From Rhizobium sp. Leaf262 (GTDB lineage: Bacteria > Pseudomonadota > Alphaproteobacteria > Rhizobiales > Rhizobiaceae), in NCBI RefSeq assembly GCF_001422245.1, contig NZ_LMMM01000007.1, positions 95,868-159,867 of the forward strand: DNA of 64,000 nt, in the 5' to 3' direction. The notes below the pieces were generated by a model that saw only the letters and a program-made list of their open reading frames with translations, had not been told where the DNA came from and made no database searches. The position numbers and the translations under genes are program-made. Positions 8,742 through 18,419 of the stretch are shown here, in pieces. Every line of letters begins with the position of its first letter. Position 1 is the stretch's first letter.

Positions 8742-10211
8742 TTAGTAAGGCGCATCCACCTTCCCCGTCGCCACATAAACCGTCTTCAACTCGCTATAGT
8801 GGTTAAGCGCCGCCGCTGAATTCTCCCGCCCGAACCCGGACTGTTTCGACCCACCAAACGGCATCTCCACCGGGCACAAATTATAGGTGTTGATCCACAG
8901 CGTCCCCGCCTCCAGCTGGTCCACCACGCGGTGCGCGCGGTTGATATCTGCGGTGAAAACGCCGCCTGCGAGGCCGAATTCGGTGGCATTGGCGCGGGCG
9001 ATGACTTCGTCCTCGTGGTCGAAGTCCAGCACGCACATGACCGGCCCAAAGATTTCCTCGCGGGCGATGGTCATGCCATCGGTCACGTCGGCAAACACGG
9101 TCGGTTGCACATAGGCGCCCTCACCCGCAACGTGGTTGGGAATACCGCCGCCCGTGATGAGGGTCGCGCCTTCGGCTTTGCCCTTCTCGATATAGGCCAG
9201 AACCCTCGCCTGCTGCGCCTTGGAGACCAGCGGGCCGATCTGGGTTGCCTCATCCATGGGATCGCCGATCACCATCGCATCGGTGCGGGCTTTGAGATTG
9301 TCGAGGAAACGCTGCTTTGCGCCGCGCTGGACGAAAACGCGGGTGCCGTTGGAGCAGACCTGGCCGGAGGAGTAGAAATTGCCCAGCATCGCCCCGCCGA
9401 CAGCACTTTCGATATCGGCATCATCAAAGACGATCAGCGGAGACTTGCCGCCGAGTTCCATGGTGACGTGTTTCAGATGACCGGCAGCGGCAGCGGCCAC
9501 CTTGCGGCCTGTCGGCACGGAGCCGGTGAGCGAGACCTTGGCCACATCCGGGTGTTCTACCAGCAGCGGGCCAGTCGTGCGGTCGCCCTGAATAACGTTA
9601 AAGAGACCCTTGGGAAGCCCGGCCTCCACCAGAATTTCGGCGATCTTCAAGGCACCGAGCGGCGTGTTTTCCGAAGGTTTGAAAACCATGGCGTTGCCCG
9701 CGACCAGCGCAGGAGCAGCCTTCCAGCAGGCGATCTGCTGCGGATAGTTCCACGCCCCGATACCCACGCAAACTCCCAGCGGCACGCGTTTGGTGTAAGC
9801 AAAATCGCCGCCGAGCGGAATGTAATCACCGTTCAGGGCCGAGGGCGCAATGCCGCCGAAGAATTCGAAAGCGTCCGCGCCGGAGGTGGAATCGGCCACG
9901 ATGGTTTCCTGAATGGGTTTGCCCGTATCCAGCGTTTCCAGCTCCGAAAGCGCGCGGTTGCGCTCGCGGATGAGATCGGCGGCGCGACGAAGAATGCGAC
10001 CGCGCGCTGTGGGGCTCATCGCTGCCCATTCCTTCTGCGCCTTCTTGGCGGAAGCAATGGCGCGCTCCACGATTGCAGGCGTGGCGGCGTGCAGCCTTGC
10101 AACGACTTCACCGGTGGCCGGATAGATGCTTTCGAAGACCGTGCCTTCAGTATCCTCGACGTAATCGCCATTGATGAAATGGGAGGCTTTTGGCTGGGCT
10201 TTCAATGTCAT
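8742..10211 (-). CDS. betB: betaine aldehyde dehydrogenase
   Basis: The 489-residue protein is an NAD(P)-dependent aldehyde dehydrogenase that converts betaine aldehyde to glycine betaine, the osmoprotectant. Landmarks are the Rossmann segment ([14 protein letters not shown]), the catalytic Glu in [10 protein letters not shown] and the catalytic Cys in [12 protein letters not shown]. The C-terminal [13 protein letters not shown] motif is typical of BADH. It starts ten bases after betI, and the GAGGA ribosome binding site overlaps the betI stop region. The position between betI and betA fixes the function. Confidence 0.96.
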   Translation of the reverse strand: MTLKAQPKASHFINGDYVEDTEGTVFESIYPATGEVVARLHAATPAIVERAIASAKKAQKEWAAMSPTARGRILRRAADLIRERNRALSELETLDTGKPIQETIVADSTSGADAFEFFGGIAPSALNGDYIPLGGDFAYTKRVPLGVCVGIGAWNYPQQIACWKAAPALVAGNAMVFKPSENTPLGALKIAEILVEAGLPKGLFNVIQGDRTTGPLLVEHPDVAKVSLTGSVPTGRKVAAAAAGHLKHVTMELGGKSPLIVFDDADIESAVGGAMLGNFYSSGQVCSNGTRVFVQRGAKQRFLDNLKARTDAMVIGDPMDEATQIGPLVSKAQQARVLAYIEKGKAEGATLITGGGIPNHVAGEGAYVQPTVFADVTDGMTIAREEIFGPVMCVLDFDHEDEVIARANATEFGLAGGVFTADINRAHRVVDQLEAGTLWINTYNLCPVEMPFGGSKQSGFGRENSAAALNHYSELKTVYVATGKVDAPY

Positions 10212-10221
10212 CTAAAGGTCC

Positions 10222-10848
10222 TCAAAGAATGCGAATGGACGGCTTGCCTTCCAGAGAAGGCGCGTCGGAAAAGGGTTTGAGCTGCGTGTCGAAATAATTC
10301 TCCACCAGCGCAGGCGCGGCGGAAAGGCCGAGCGGTGCGGCCTGAAGGCTGTGGCGGATATAGAGCCCGTCGATCAACGCTGCCGCCCCTTCGGCAATGC
10401 GCGCTGCGTCATCCGGCGGGCACAGCCGATTGAGGCTGTCCATGATGTTGGAACGCAGGCGGCGGGTGTAGATCACCAGCAGACGCCGCATTTCTTCGGA
10501 GCGCTGCGCCTCCACATAAAAGGCCAGCCATGCGGCAACCGTCTCGTTGGTGAACTGGTCACTTTGAAAGGAAACCCGCACGATGGCGCTCAACCGCGCG
10601 CGCGGACCCGATGCCTGGCTGAGTGCCGCAATGGCGTCGCGCCGCAAAGCCCGCAGCAGGCTGCGGATCGTTTCCAGCAACAACTGCTGCTTGCTGCCAA
10701 AATAATGATGAGCAAGCGCCGTGGAGACCCCTGCCTCGCGGGCGATTTCGGACATGGTCACATTCAGCGACCCCTGCTGACCGATCGTGCGCAGGGCGGC
10801 ATCCATCAGCGCTTTTTTGCGCACCGGTTCCATTCCAAGTTTCGGCAT
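10222..10848 (-). CDS. betI: TetR-family repressor of the choline/betaine operon
   Basis: This 208-residue TetR-type regulator begins MPKLGMEPVRKKALMDAA, almost identical in pattern to the start of E. coli BetI. A helix-turn-helix lies at about residues 28-50 (TMSEIAREAGVSTALAHHYF), followed by an all-helical ligand domain. It should repress its own operon until choline is present. The frame is open further upstream, but the ATG at 10848 has an AAGGAG seven bases before it and gives the family's N-terminus. A perfect dyad 22 bases upstream of the start is the probable operator. Confidence 0.95.
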   Translation of the reverse strand: MPKLGMEPVRKKALMDAALRTIGQQGSLNVTMSEIAREAGVSTALAHHYFGSKQQLLLETIRSLLRALRRDAIAALSQASGPRARLSAIVRVSFQSDQFTNETVAAWLAFYVEAQRSEEMRRLLVIYTRRLRSNIMDSLNRLCPPDDAARIAEGAAALIDGLYIRHSLQAAPLGLSAAPALVENYFDTQLKPFSDAPSLEGKPSIRIL

Positions 10849-10870
10849 GAGCCTTCTCCTTTGCGGCCAA

Positions 10871-10904
10871 TTTATTATTGATTGACTGATCAATCAATAA
10901 TAAA
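10871..10904. promoter_or_regulatory. putative BetI operator (15-bp inverted repeat)
   Basis: TTTATTATTGATTGA, a CTGA spacer, then the exact reverse complement of the left arm. The 15-bp arms are perfect. The site lies just upstream of betI, overlapping where its promoter or leader must be. The ATTGATTGA half-site type agrees with TetR-family autoregulation. Binding by BetI is inferred from position and symmetry. Confidence 0.8.
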
Positions 10905-11157
10905 TTTCAGCACGTCCGGCGCCGCCTCGACTGTTTGGAGATGAGCAAAGACACCGCAGTTTCGTGTCGCCCGCAAAATAAACGTTTCGCTGGGAACGGA
11001 AGTGCCGGTTGGCCGTTTCTTCCGGTGCACCTGTTTATGTGCTAATATACCTCATACCCAAGTTCACTCACGATTGGCCGGTGGGAGAACATCAAAACGG
11101 CCATGACGGTTCGACCAGAGGGTGACCCCCGAGGCGAACTGATCAACAGGGAGAGAC
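10905..11157. other. intergenic region, bet promoter side
   Basis: The region between the bet operator and the ParD-like gene should contain the divergent promoters. A short inverted repeat (GGCCGG, then CGGCC around 11077-11102) is the only structure noticed. No ORF is supported. Confidence 0.4.
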
Positions 11158-11400
11158 ATGATGCCGATGGTTACCGTATCCATTTCCCCGGAACAGGCAG
11201 CGAAGATGCGCGAGGCCGTCGAGTGCGGTCAATATGCATCTGGCAGCGAAGTCATCCGCGCCGCACTCAGGCTGTGGGTAGAAACTGCGGGCAAGAGTGA
11301 CAATGCCGGTCGTGCCGGGTCCGCATCTGCCTTTAACGCCAATGAACATCTGAACGTAGCGGAACTCTATGCAGCGCACGCGCTGAAGCGCCACGGCTGA
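11158..11400 (+). CDS. ParD-like antitoxin without an adjacent toxin
   Basis: An 80-residue protein with an N-terminal ribbon-helix-helix: a beta strand (MVTVSISPEQAAKM), then helices containing YASGSEVIRAALRLW, the hallmark of ParD/CopG antitoxins. The C-terminal 35 residues are low-complexity and lack the usual toxin-binding helix sequence. A GGGAGAGA lies just upstream of the start. No ParE-like ORF follows: the next 155 bases are non-coding and then comes the EAL gene. It is either an orphan antitoxin or has become a stand-alone regulator. Confidence 0.75.
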   Translation: MMPMVTVSISPEQAAKMREAVECGQYASGSEVIRAALRLWVETAGKSDNAGRAGSASAFNANEHLNVAELYAAHALKRHG

Positions 11401-11561
11401 TCCGCTAAGTGCTTTCAGTCATGCTGTTTTAGCCTGTCGCTGCTTTGTCATAAAAACTTCAACAAAGCTTCATCTGCCGGAAAGCTTTTGTTGATAACTC
11501 CGCGCCATCCTCCCTATGAAAAAGTGCCTGCACGACTGACGGGCGCGGGGAGAAAATGAGA

Positions 11562-13367
11562 ATGACGATGTCGACGGCGATCGACCCTGACGTCATAAGG
11601 CGTTTTGCCACAGGGCAGATGGCGTCGATGGCAAAACTCGTGCTGGAAACGGCGTTTCAACCCATTGTCGAAGCCACCACCGGCACGGTTTTCGGTTATG
11701 AATCGCTGATGCGCGGTTTTGATCGGATCGGGTTTTCCAGCCCGCTCGACCTTCTCGACCAGATCGAAGCAGACGGCCAGTTGGTGACGGTGGAGCAGAT
11801 GCTGGCGGGGCGTGCGCTTGCCAAGTTTTCCACCTTGCCGGAATTTCAGTCTGCAACGCTGTTCCTCAATCTCGATGTGCGCCTGATCCCGCATGGCGAT
11901 CACATTCTCGACAAGCTGCTGGAACATCTCGGCAAGGCGTCCATACCGCCCTCCTCCATCTGCTTTGAACTCTCGGAACGCTTCGACAATACCAGCGTGC
12001 CGGAATTCAGCGCGTTGATTGCCCGTATGCGCAAGGAAGGCTTCAAACTTGCCATCGACGATTTCGGCGTCGGCCATGGCGAGATGAAGCTGCTGTGCGA
12101 CTATCCTGTCGATTACCTGAAGATCGACCGCTATTTTATCGACGGCGTGGACCGCAATCCGCGCAAGCGGCATCTGGTGAAGAATATCGTCAACATTGCC
12201 CATGTGCTGGGTGTGCGCGTTATCGCCGAAGGCATCGAAACAGAAGCGGAGTTTCTGGCCTGCCGGGAGCATGGCGTTGATCTGGTGCAGGGCTGGTTCA
12301 TCTCGCGCCCCACCACCTTCGTCAGCGAGTTGCAACCCTCCTTCCCGCATCTCCAGCATTTGGGAGAGGTGCGCCGCAGCAGCCAGACGCTGGACGAAAT
12401 TCTCATTCGACGCCAGATCGAGCGGCTACCGACCGTCTATGAAAACGACACCATCGATAGCGTGTTCGAGTTGTTTCGCCGCAATCCGGCGCAGGCCTTC
12501 TTTCCGGTTCTCAATGCCAATGGCGAGCCGCGCGGCGTCATCAACGAGCACCACCTGAAAGAATATATCTACCAGCCCTTTGGCCGCGACCTACTGAAAA
12601 ACAAGGTCTATGAGCGCACGATCTCGCACTTCGTCGATGGCGCGCCTATCGTGGGGCTGGATGCCGATGCCGACCAGTTGATGAATGTTTTTGCCAATAC
12701 CGGCGGCAGCGCCTGTGTCATCCTGACAGAAAACATGCGCTATATCGGTGTCGTTTCGGCAGCGTCTCTGATCAAGGTCATCAATGAAAAGCAGTTGAAG
12801 CTGGCGCAGGAGCAGAACCCGCTGACGGCCTTGCCTGGCAACCGCGCCATCAGCAATTTCATCGACGTTAGTTGCAGCGACAGCGATGACAACCGTTTCT
12901 TCTGCTACTGCGATTTCGACAACTTCAAACCATTCAACGACAAATACGGTTTCCATGTCGGTGACCACGCCATCTCGCTGTTTTCGGCGTTGATGAAGCG
13001 TTATTTCTTCTCCGGCGACTGTTTCCTCGGTCATATCGGCGGCGACGACTTCTTCATCGGCGTCTGTGACTGGACAAAGGACGAGATGACGGAAATTCTC
13101 GAACGGCTGCTGAGTGACTTTCACGACGATGTCGTCGGGCTTTATTCTGATGAAGACCGGGCGGCGGGCGTCATCACCGGTCACGACCGTTTTGGCAACG
13201 AGCGGGAATTTGGCTTGCTACGCTGCTCCATCGGTGTGCTGCAACTGCCCAAGGGGCTCATCATCGGCAATCCCGAGCGGATCGGCAGCGAGATCGCTGC
13301 CATCAAGAAGGCTGCGAAAGAGAGCGATTCCGGCCTTGTGGTGTGCAGCTATGGAGAGGCCGTCTGA
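11562..13367 (+). CDS. EAL-CBS-GGDEF cyclic di-GMP protein
   Basis: About 601 residues with an N-terminal EAL phosphodiesterase domain (about 25-260), a pair of CBS domains (about 280-410) and a C-terminal GGDEF domain (about 415-590). Numbered from the ATG at 11556, the EAL residues needed for catalysis are present: ESLMR 49-53, Asp168-Asp169 in DDFG, Lys189, and EGIET at 225. The cyclase motif reads GGDDF (495-499), a variant common in this architecture, so the cyclase half may be regulatory. The CBS pair usually senses adenine nucleotides. A GGGGAG is three bases before the ATG at 11556 and nine before the one at 11562, so I prefer the latter. No membrane segments are present. Confidence 0.92.
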   Translation: MTMSTAIDPDVIRRFATGQMASMAKLVLETAFQPIVEATTGTVFGYESLMRGFDRIGFSSPLDLLDQIEADGQLVTVEQMLAGRALAKFSTLPEFQSATLFLNLDVRLIPHGDHILDKLLEHLGKASIPPSSICFELSERFDNTSVPEFSALIARMRKEGFKLAIDDFGVGHGEMKLLCDYPVDYLKIDRYFIDGVDRNPRKRHLVKNIVNIAHVLGVRVIAEGIETEAEFLACREHGVDLVQGWFISRPTTFVSELQPSFPHLQHLGEVRRSSQTLDEILIRRQIERLPTVYENDTIDSVFELFRRNPAQAFFPVLNANGEPRGVINEHHLKEYIYQPFGRDLLKNKVYERTISHFVDGAPIVGLDADADQLMNVFANTGGSACVILTENMRYIGVVSAASLIKVINEKQLKLAQEQNPLTALPGNRAISNFIDVSCSDSDDNRFFCYCDFDNFKPFNDKYGFHVGDHAISLFSALMKRYFFSGDCFLGHIGGDDFFIGVCDWTKDEMTEILERLLSDFHDDVVGLYSDEDRAAGVITGHDRFGNEREFGLLRCSIGVLQLPKGLIIGNPERIGSEIAAIKKAAKESDSGLVVCSYGEAV

Positions 13368-13459
13368 TACGACGATAACGCCTCGCGGCAAAACGTCTCC
13401 TTCCATCAGGGCGGCATCTCGCTTAGGTTCACCGCTTATGAATCGAACGGAGGCCTGCC

Positions 13460-14464
13460 ATGACTTTGCCCACGACCATGCGATATGTCGATCTGCCCAG
13501 CTTCGGCGGACCAGAGGTGATGACGTTTGCAACCGGGCCACTCCCCTCGCCCAAAGCAGGCGAAATTCTTGTGAAGGTAGAGGCCGCCGGCATCAACCGT
13601 CCCGACGTGGCGCAGCGCCAGGGCAATTATCCCGCACCAAAGGATGCGAGCCCTGTACTGGGGCTGGAAGTCGCGGGTGAAGTCGTCGCAATCGGCGACG
13701 GCGTGACCGAATTCCGCGTCGGTGATCACGTTTGCGGACTGGCAAATGGCGGCGGCTATGCGGAATATTGCGTGCTGCCTGCCGGTCAGGCCCTGCCGTT
13801 CCCCAAGGGCTATGACGCGGTGAAAGCCGCAGCCGTGCCGGAGACCTTTTTCACCGTCTGGGCCAATCTTTTCCAGATGGCCGGACTGATGGAGGGCGAA
13901 AGCGTGCTGATCCACGGCGGCACCAGCGGCATTGGCACAACCGCCATTCAGCTCGCCAAGGCCTTTGGCGCAGAGGTCTACACCACGGCGGGCTCAAAGG
14001 AAAAATGCGACGCCTGCGAAAAGCTCGGCGCCAAGCGGGCAATCAACTACCGTGAAGAGGATTTTGCCGCCGTCATCAAAGAGGCGACCGGCGGCAAGGG
14101 CGTCGATGTCATTCTCGACATGATCGGCGCGTCCTATTTCGAGAAAAACCTCAGCTCCCTGGCCAAGGACGGCTGTCTGTCGATCATCGCCTTCCTCGGC
14201 GGCAACATTGCCGAAAAGGTCGATCTGCGCCCCATCATGGTCAAACGACTGACCGTTACCGGTTCCACCATGCGCCCCCGCACCGCCGACGAGAAGCGCG
14301 CCATCCGCGACGAGCTGGTGGAGCAAGTCTGGCCCTTGCTGGAAACAGGCAAGGTTGCCCCCGTCATTCACGATGTCATCGATTTCGCCCATGTGGCAAA
14401 GGGACATAGGCTGATGGAAAGCAGCGGTCATATTGGGAAGATCGTGATGCGGGTTGCTGGATAG
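13460..14464 (+). CDS. NADPH:quinone oxidoreductase (zinc-independent MDR family)
   Basis: This 334-residue protein of the medium-chain dehydrogenase/reductase superfamily resembles quinone oxidoreductase QorA and PIG3/TP53I3-type enzymes. The N-terminal GroES-like domain has the family pattern [17 protein letters not shown], where Cys/Asp zinc ligands of alcohol dehydrogenases are missing. The NADPH-binding motif [16 protein letters not shown] lies at about 150-165. It probably performs NADPH-dependent reduction of quinones or enones in the cytosol. An ideal GGAGG precedes the ATG by six bases. It is monocistronic. Confidence 0.88.
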   Translation: MTLPTTMRYVDLPSFGGPEVMTFATGPLPSPKAGEILVKVEAAGINRPDVAQRQGNYPAPKDASPVLGLEVAGEVVAIGDGVTEFRVGDHVCGLANGGGYAEYCVLPAGQALPFPKGYDAVKAAAVPETFFTVWANLFQMAGLMEGESVLIHGGTSGIGTTAIQLAKAFGAEVYTTAGSKEKCDACEKLGAKRAINYREEDFAAVIKEATGGKGVDVILDMIGASYFEKNLSSLAKDGCLSIIAFLGGNIAEKVDLRPIMVKRLTVTGSTMRPRTADEKRAIRDELVEQVWPLLETGKVAPVIHDVIDFAHVAKGHRLMESSGHIGKIVMRVAG

Positions 14465-14502
14465 TAGACTATCTAAGCGGCGTGTGAGGTTTGTTGTTTG
14501 CC

Positions 14503-14946
14503 TTATCGTTTCGTCTGAACCACACGCCGCTGTGTCATCAAATCTACAAGCCGGTCTCGCACTTGTTCAAAAAAGTCTTTTGGCATCATGCCATAGTCAA
14601 AACGCGAGGGGTCATCTGGGCGAGGACGGAGATGATTTCCAGGCCAATCGAACATATTGAGTTCGTTGACACGCACCCAGTTTACGTGCTCGTCTAGACC
14701 TATCAGCTTGCAAATACCGGGTGGAATTATGATCGACATATCCTCCTCACCCAGTTCGGGTGGAGAGTGAGTTATGGGTACGACGACCGCATGTCCTTTT
14801 TTCGAGGAGTACAGAACGAGCGCGCACGGCCTGTCTTTTCCGCTGTCGGTTAGACCTTCAATGTAATCTTTGTGCCATAGATAATTATAACGAACGACGA
14901 GACCTTGGGTCGGAACGGGATAGATCACTCGGATACTTCGCCCCAT
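14503..14946 (-). CDS. PemK/MazF-like growth inhibitor (toxin)
   Basis: The 147-residue protein resembles the PemK-like proteins common in rhizobia: GLVVRYNYLW at the start, then KDRPCALVL and VVVPITHSPP, which correspond to the conserved strands of the MazF barrel, and a C-terminal helix. Such proteins usually act as mRNA endonucleases, but the catalytic residues cannot be checked by eye. The ATG lies 22 bases inside the 3' end of the upstream antitoxin gene, indicating coupled translation. Confidence 0.7.
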   Translation of the reverse strand: MGRSIRVIYPVPTQGLVVRYNYLWHKDYIEGLTDSGKDRPCALVLYSSKKGHAVVVPITHSPPELGEEDMSIIIPPGICKLIGLDEHVNWVRVNELNMFDWPGNHLRPRPDDPSRFDYGMMPKDFFEQVRDRLVDLMTQRRVVQTKR

Positions 14947-15179
14947 CGAGCTTGTTTGATTGCATCGATCAATTCATCGTCGGCATCCTCTACGCGGATG
15001 ACATGTCGTTCGCGCTTTTTAAGCTCGTTGAAATGCTCAAGTTCTTTGGCGCTAATGTAGGCACCCACGACTCGGTCGTGCGACGTGACTTCGATAACGC
15101 CAACATTGTGGACCTCATCCCTATATTTTCCGAAGCTACGGGAAAAAGCTGTTGCAGGAACCTGTAATACACGGGCCAT
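14925..15179 (-). CDS. Phd/YefM-like antitoxin
   Basis: An 84-residue protein starting MARVLQVPATAFSRSFGKY, with a Phd/YefM-like N-terminal fold (VIEVTSHDRVVGAYIS corresponds to the strand-turn-strand ending in the conserved hydrophobic motif) and an acidic C-terminal tail (EDADDELIDAIKQA) for toxin binding. The ATG at 15179 has a GAGGAGG eight bases upstream, so the longer open frame is not used. It overlaps the PemK-like gene, and together they form a toxin-antitoxin operon. Confidence 0.78.
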   Translation of the reverse strand: MARVLQVPATAFSRSFGKYRDEVHNVGVIEVTSHDRVVGAYISAKELEHFNELKKRERHVIRVEDADDELIDAIKQARWGEVSE

Positions 15180-15334
15180 AACGAGGCCTCCTCGGATGGA
15201 AATCAAACTATTACGCAAAATACGTAATTTACGCTTTATTGTAAATATGCGCTAAGGGATATCGGCCCCTTGCAATCCCCGCGAATCGTATTACCTTCTT
15301 CTTATGTTCAACGTAGTGAAAGGAAGGTGATCCA

Positions 15335-15409
15335 ATGTCTAATGAGATTTCGGTCTTCGTCGCAGGCAATGGAAAGGATTTGATTTTGACGAGGCAGCCC
15401 TCGGCCTGA
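15335..15409 (+). CDS. possible 24-residue peptide gene or small RNA
   Basis: An ATG preceded by AAGGAAGGTGATCC, a strong ribosome binding site, opens a 24-codon frame (MSNEISVFVAGNGKDLILTR then QPSA). A GC-rich hairpin with a T-rich tail follows at 15471. Together they look like a short plus-strand transcription unit between the toxin module and cysA. No homologue is recognised. It could equally be a non-coding RNA or a decayed gene start. Confidence 0.3.
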   Translation: MSNEISVFVAGNGKDLILTRQPSA

Positions 15410-15470
15410 TCCGCCTTCCCTTCGAACGTTGTAAAACGTTTCGGGTCTGAAACAACGACCAAACTCATGG

Positions 15471-15500
15471 AAGGGCCGCCGCAAGCGGCCCTTTTCCTTT
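15471..15500 (+). terminator. hairpin terminator between convergent units
   Basis: AAGGGCCGC, loop CGCAA, GCGGCCCTT, then TTCCTTTG on the plus strand. The T-tract is on the plus-strand side, so it best terminates rightward transcription. The stem also lies 12 bases past the cysA stop and could stall leftward transcripts. Confidence 0.65.
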
Positions 15501-15511
15501 GCCCGCTTTTG

Positions 15512-16549
15512 CTACTTGCGGAAAACTTTCCAGCGGGTCGGGCGGAAACGCACATCATTGCCCACGGCGACGGTTGCGTCCAAAGGGACCTCAATTTCGA
15601 GGTGGTACGGCTCATGTCCGTTGTTGGCGATATCGATTTCGGCAATGCGCGTACCGGCCAGACGGCGACAGGTGGTGACCTTGCCGTAAAGTGCATCCTT
15701 ATCGGTCGTCAGCACCACGTCTTCGGGGCGGAAGAACAGATCGCCCTCGCCATCATTGGCTTCTCTGATACCGATGCTTTCTCCCTGAAACAGCACATGG
15801 CCATCACGGATCGCCACCGGCAGGTTCGAGGATTCGCCGATGAAGGAGAATACGAAGGGCGAGTTGGGCGTGTCATAGACATCGTCCGCCGTGCCGACCT
15901 GCTCGATCTTGCCCTGGCTCATCACGACCACGCGGTCGGCCAGTTCCAGTGCTTCTTCCTGATCATGTGTGACGAAAACGGTGGTGTGGCCGGTGCGGTC
16001 GTGGAATTCGCGCAGCCAGCGACGCAGTTCCTTGCGCACCTTGGCATCCAGCGCGCCGAAGGGTTCGTCCAGTAGCAGCACGCGCGGCTCGATGGCAACG
16101 GCACGGGCGAGCGCCACGCGCTGACGCTGACCGCCGGAGAGCTGGTTGGGATAACGCTTTTCCAGTCCCTGAAGGTGGACCATATCCAGAAGATCCGAGA
16201 CGCGCTTGCGGATTTCCGCTTTCGGTGGACGGCTGGAGGATGGGCGGACTTTCAGGCCGAAGCCGATATTGTCAGCCACCGTCATGTGGCGGAACAGGGC
16301 GTAATGCTGGAAGACGAAGCCGACATTGCGCTCCTGTACCGAGCGATGGGACGCATCTTCATCACCGAAGAAGATTTGTCCCTGCGTTGGCTGCTCCAGA
16401 CCGGCGATCAGACGCAGAAGCGTCGTCTTGCCGGAGCCGGACGGGCCGAGCAGTGCGATCAATTCACCGGAACGGATGTTGAGAGAGACATTGTCCAGTG
16501 CCGGAAAACGGTCGAACTGCTTGGTGATGTTGGAAACTTTGACGTCCAT
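15512..16549 (-). CDS. cysA: sulfate/thiosulfate ABC transporter ATPase
   Basis: The 345-residue ATPase of the sulfate importer. The Walker A (GPSGSGKTT), signature (LSGGQRQR), Walker B (VLLLDEPF) and H-loop ([11 protein letters not shown]) motifs are all intact, followed by a C-terminal TOBE-like regulatory domain. The frame continues to a TTG overlapping the cysW stop. The ATG at 16549 gives the usual [12 protein letters not shown] start and has AAGGG seven bases upstream. It is the last gene of sbp-cysT-cysW-cysA. It energises uptake with CysT and CysW at the inner membrane. Confidence 0.95.
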   Translation of the reverse strand: MDVKVSNITKQFDRFPALDNVSLNIRSGELIALLGPSGSGKTTLLRLIAGLEQPTQGQIFFGDEDASHRSVQERNVGFVFQHYALFRHMTVADNIGFGLKVRPSSSRPPKAEIRKRVSDLLDMVHLQGLEKRYPNQLSGGQRQRVALARAVAIEPRVLLLDEPFGALDAKVRKELRRWLREFHDRTGHTTVFVTHDQEEALELADRVVVMSQGKIEQVGTADDVYDTPNSPFVFSFIGESSNLPVAIRDGHVLFQGESIGIREANDGEGDLFFRPEDVVLTTDKDALYGKVTTCRRLAGTRIAEIDIANNGHEPYHLEIEVPLDATVAVGNDVRFRPTRWKVFRK

Positions 16550-16560
16550 GGACATGCCCT

Positions 16561-17433
16561 TCAATGCTTGCCGGCGGCGTTGCCCGCGCCAAAGCGTATT
16601 TCAAGAATGGTTTTGAGAATGAGCGTGACCAGCGCCAGACCAGCCAGCAATGTCGCCACCGCAAAGGCCGCGCCGATATTATACTCATTGTAGAGGATTT
16701 CGACATGCAGCGGCATGGTGTTGGTTTCGCCGCGGATATGGCCCGAGACCACCGAGACGGCACCGAACTCGCCCATGGCGCGGGCGTTGCAGAGCAGCAC
16801 GCCGTAGAGCAGTCCCCATTTGATATTGGGCAGCGTCACGAACCAGAAGGTCTGCCAGCCGGATGCGCCCAGCGAAATCGCCGCCTCCTCGTCGCCCGTG
16901 CCCTGATCCTGCATCAGCGGGATCAATTCGCGCGCGACGAAGGGGAAGGTCACGAAAATGGTGGCCAGCACGATACCGGGCACCGCAAAGAGAATTTCGA
17001 TGCCATAGCTTTTCAGCCAGGGGCCGAGCACGCTGTGCGATGAAAACAGGATGACATAGACGAGGCCCGATATGACCGGCGAGATGGAAAACGGCAGGTC
17101 GATCAGCGTGATGAGGAACGCCTTGCCCTTGAACTCGAACTTGGCGATGGCCCACGCCGCTGCCACGCCGAAGATGACATTGAGTGGAACCGAGATGGCG
17201 GCAACCAGCAGCGTCAGTCGGATGGCCGAAAGCGCATCCTGCTCTACGATGGCTTCCCAGAAGGACTCGGCACCCTTGCGGAACGCTTCCACGAACACCG
17301 CCACCAACGGCAACACGAGAAACAGCGCGAGAAACAGGAAGGCGAGTGCAAACAGCACCAGCTTTGCAGGCAGGGCCTCGCTGGCCGGATCGCGGAACGG
17401 TCGGGGATGATTCGTCTGCGCTTGATCAGGCAT
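16561..17433 (-). CDS. cysW: sulfate ABC transporter permease CysW
   Basis: The 290-residue inner-membrane permease has six hydrophobic segments (first at about 25-50) and the EAA-type loop [20 protein letters not shown] that docks on CysA. The [20 protein letters not shown] segment is characteristic of CysW. It overlaps cysT by eight bases and runs into cysA, so the transporter genes are translationally coupled. Confidence 0.95.
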   Translation of the reverse strand: MPDQAQTNHPRPFRDPASEALPAKLVLFALAFLFLALFLVLPLVAVFVEAFRKGAESFWEAIVEQDALSAIRLTLLVAAISVPLNVIFGVAAAWAIAKFEFKGKAFLITLIDLPFSISPVISGLVYVILFSSHSVLGPWLKSYGIEILFAVPGIVLATIFVTFPFVARELIPLMQDQGTGDEEAAISLGASGWQTFWFVTLPNIKWGLLYGVLLCNARAMGEFGAVSVVSGHIRGETNTMPLHVEILYNEYNIGAAFAVATLLAGLALVTLILKTILEIRFGAGNAAGKH

Positions 17434-18283
17434 AACCGTACCTCTTGCGGCTCCACGCCTGAATGAGATTGATGATGAAAAGCATGGAGAAGGAAATGAT
17501 CAGCATGATCGTGGCAATGCCGGTGGCTGCGGCATAGTTGAATTCTTCCAACCGGATGACGATCAGAAGCGGCGCGATTTCCGAGACATAGGGAATGTTG
17601 CCAGCGATGAAGATGACAGAACCATATTCCCCAACGCCACGGGCAAAAGCCAGTGCAAACCCGGTGAGAATGGCGGGCAGCAGCCCCGGCAGCAAAATGC
17701 GGGTTATGGTCTGGAAACGGTTTGCGCCAAGCGTTGCGGCAACCTCTTCGACCTGACGGTCGATTTCTTCCATGACCGGCTGCACCGTGCGAACCACGAA
17801 AGGCAGGCCGATGAAGATGAGCGCAATGACGATGCCGGTCGGCGTAAACGCGATCTTGATGCCGAAGGGCTCGAACAGCGCACCGACCCAGCCGCGATTG
17901 GAATAGAGCGCGGTCAGCGCAATACCGGCAACCGCCGTAGGCAAGGCAAAGGGCAGATCGACGATGGCGTCCACGAAACGGCGGCCCGGAAACCGGTAAC
18001 GCACCAGAACCCAGGCAATGAGCACACCGAAGATGGCATTGACGAAAGCGGCAATGAAGGCGGTGCCGAAGCTGACACGCAAAGCGTTGAGCGTTCTGCT
18101 GTCGGTCGCAATCGCAAAGAAATCCGCAAAGCCGAGTTTCGCGGTGGACCAGACCAGACCGGCCAACGGAATGAGAATTATGAGAAAGAGGTAGGTGATG
18201 GTGTAACCCAGCGTCAGGCCGAATCCAGGCAAGACGCTCGACTGACGCCACTTCCACTTCGCGGGCGATGGGGTATTGCTCAT
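17426..18283 (-). CDS. cysT: sulfate ABC transporter permease CysT (CysU)
   Basis: The 285-residue permease starts MSNTPSPAKWKW and is followed by the typical VLPGFGLTLGYT opening of CysT. It has six membrane segments and the EAA loop (EEVAATLGANRFQTITRILL). The longer frame up to 18310 is unlikely because CGGAG precedes the ATG at 18283. It pairs with CysW to form the sulfate channel in the inner membrane. Confidence 0.95.
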   Translation of the reverse strand: MSNTPSPAKWKWRQSSVLPGFGLTLGYTITYLFLIILIPLAGLVWSTAKLGFADFFAIATDSRTLNALRVSFGTAFIAAFVNAIFGVLIAWVLVRYRFPGRRFVDAIVDLPFALPTAVAGIALTALYSNRGWVGALFEPFGIKIAFTPTGIVIALIFIGLPFVVRTVQPVMEEIDRQVEEVAATLGANRFQTITRILLPGLLPAILTGFALAFARGVGEYGSVIFIAGNIPYVSEIAPLLIVIRLEEFNYAAATGIATIMLIISFSMLFIINLIQAWSRKRYGYA

Positions 18284-18419
18284 CAAGGCTCCGGGTAAAA
18301 CGGGGGCCATCGTCAGCCGCCCTCTTATGCGCCATCGACCGGCTTGTGGCCGGTCGATCTTGTCTCCGATCCGAACAGAGCCCGATTTCGGGACCCGTTC
18401 GGCGTGTTACATCATCCGC

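Noticed and set aside
8931..10280. 449-codon plus-strand open frame opposite betB and betI
   Set aside because: It is antisense to two clear genes and arises from GC-rich third codon positions. Its translation has no recognisable domain and no ribosome binding site.
15229..15696. 155-codon minus-strand frame overlapping the end of cysA
   Set aside because: Most of it is an alternative frame of cysA followed by intergenic sequence, with no start signal or homology.
17244..18335. 363-codon minus-strand frame across cysT/cysW
   Set aside because: Another frame of the same strand. CysT and CysW frames have clear permease motifs, this one is His/Arg/Cys-rich noise.
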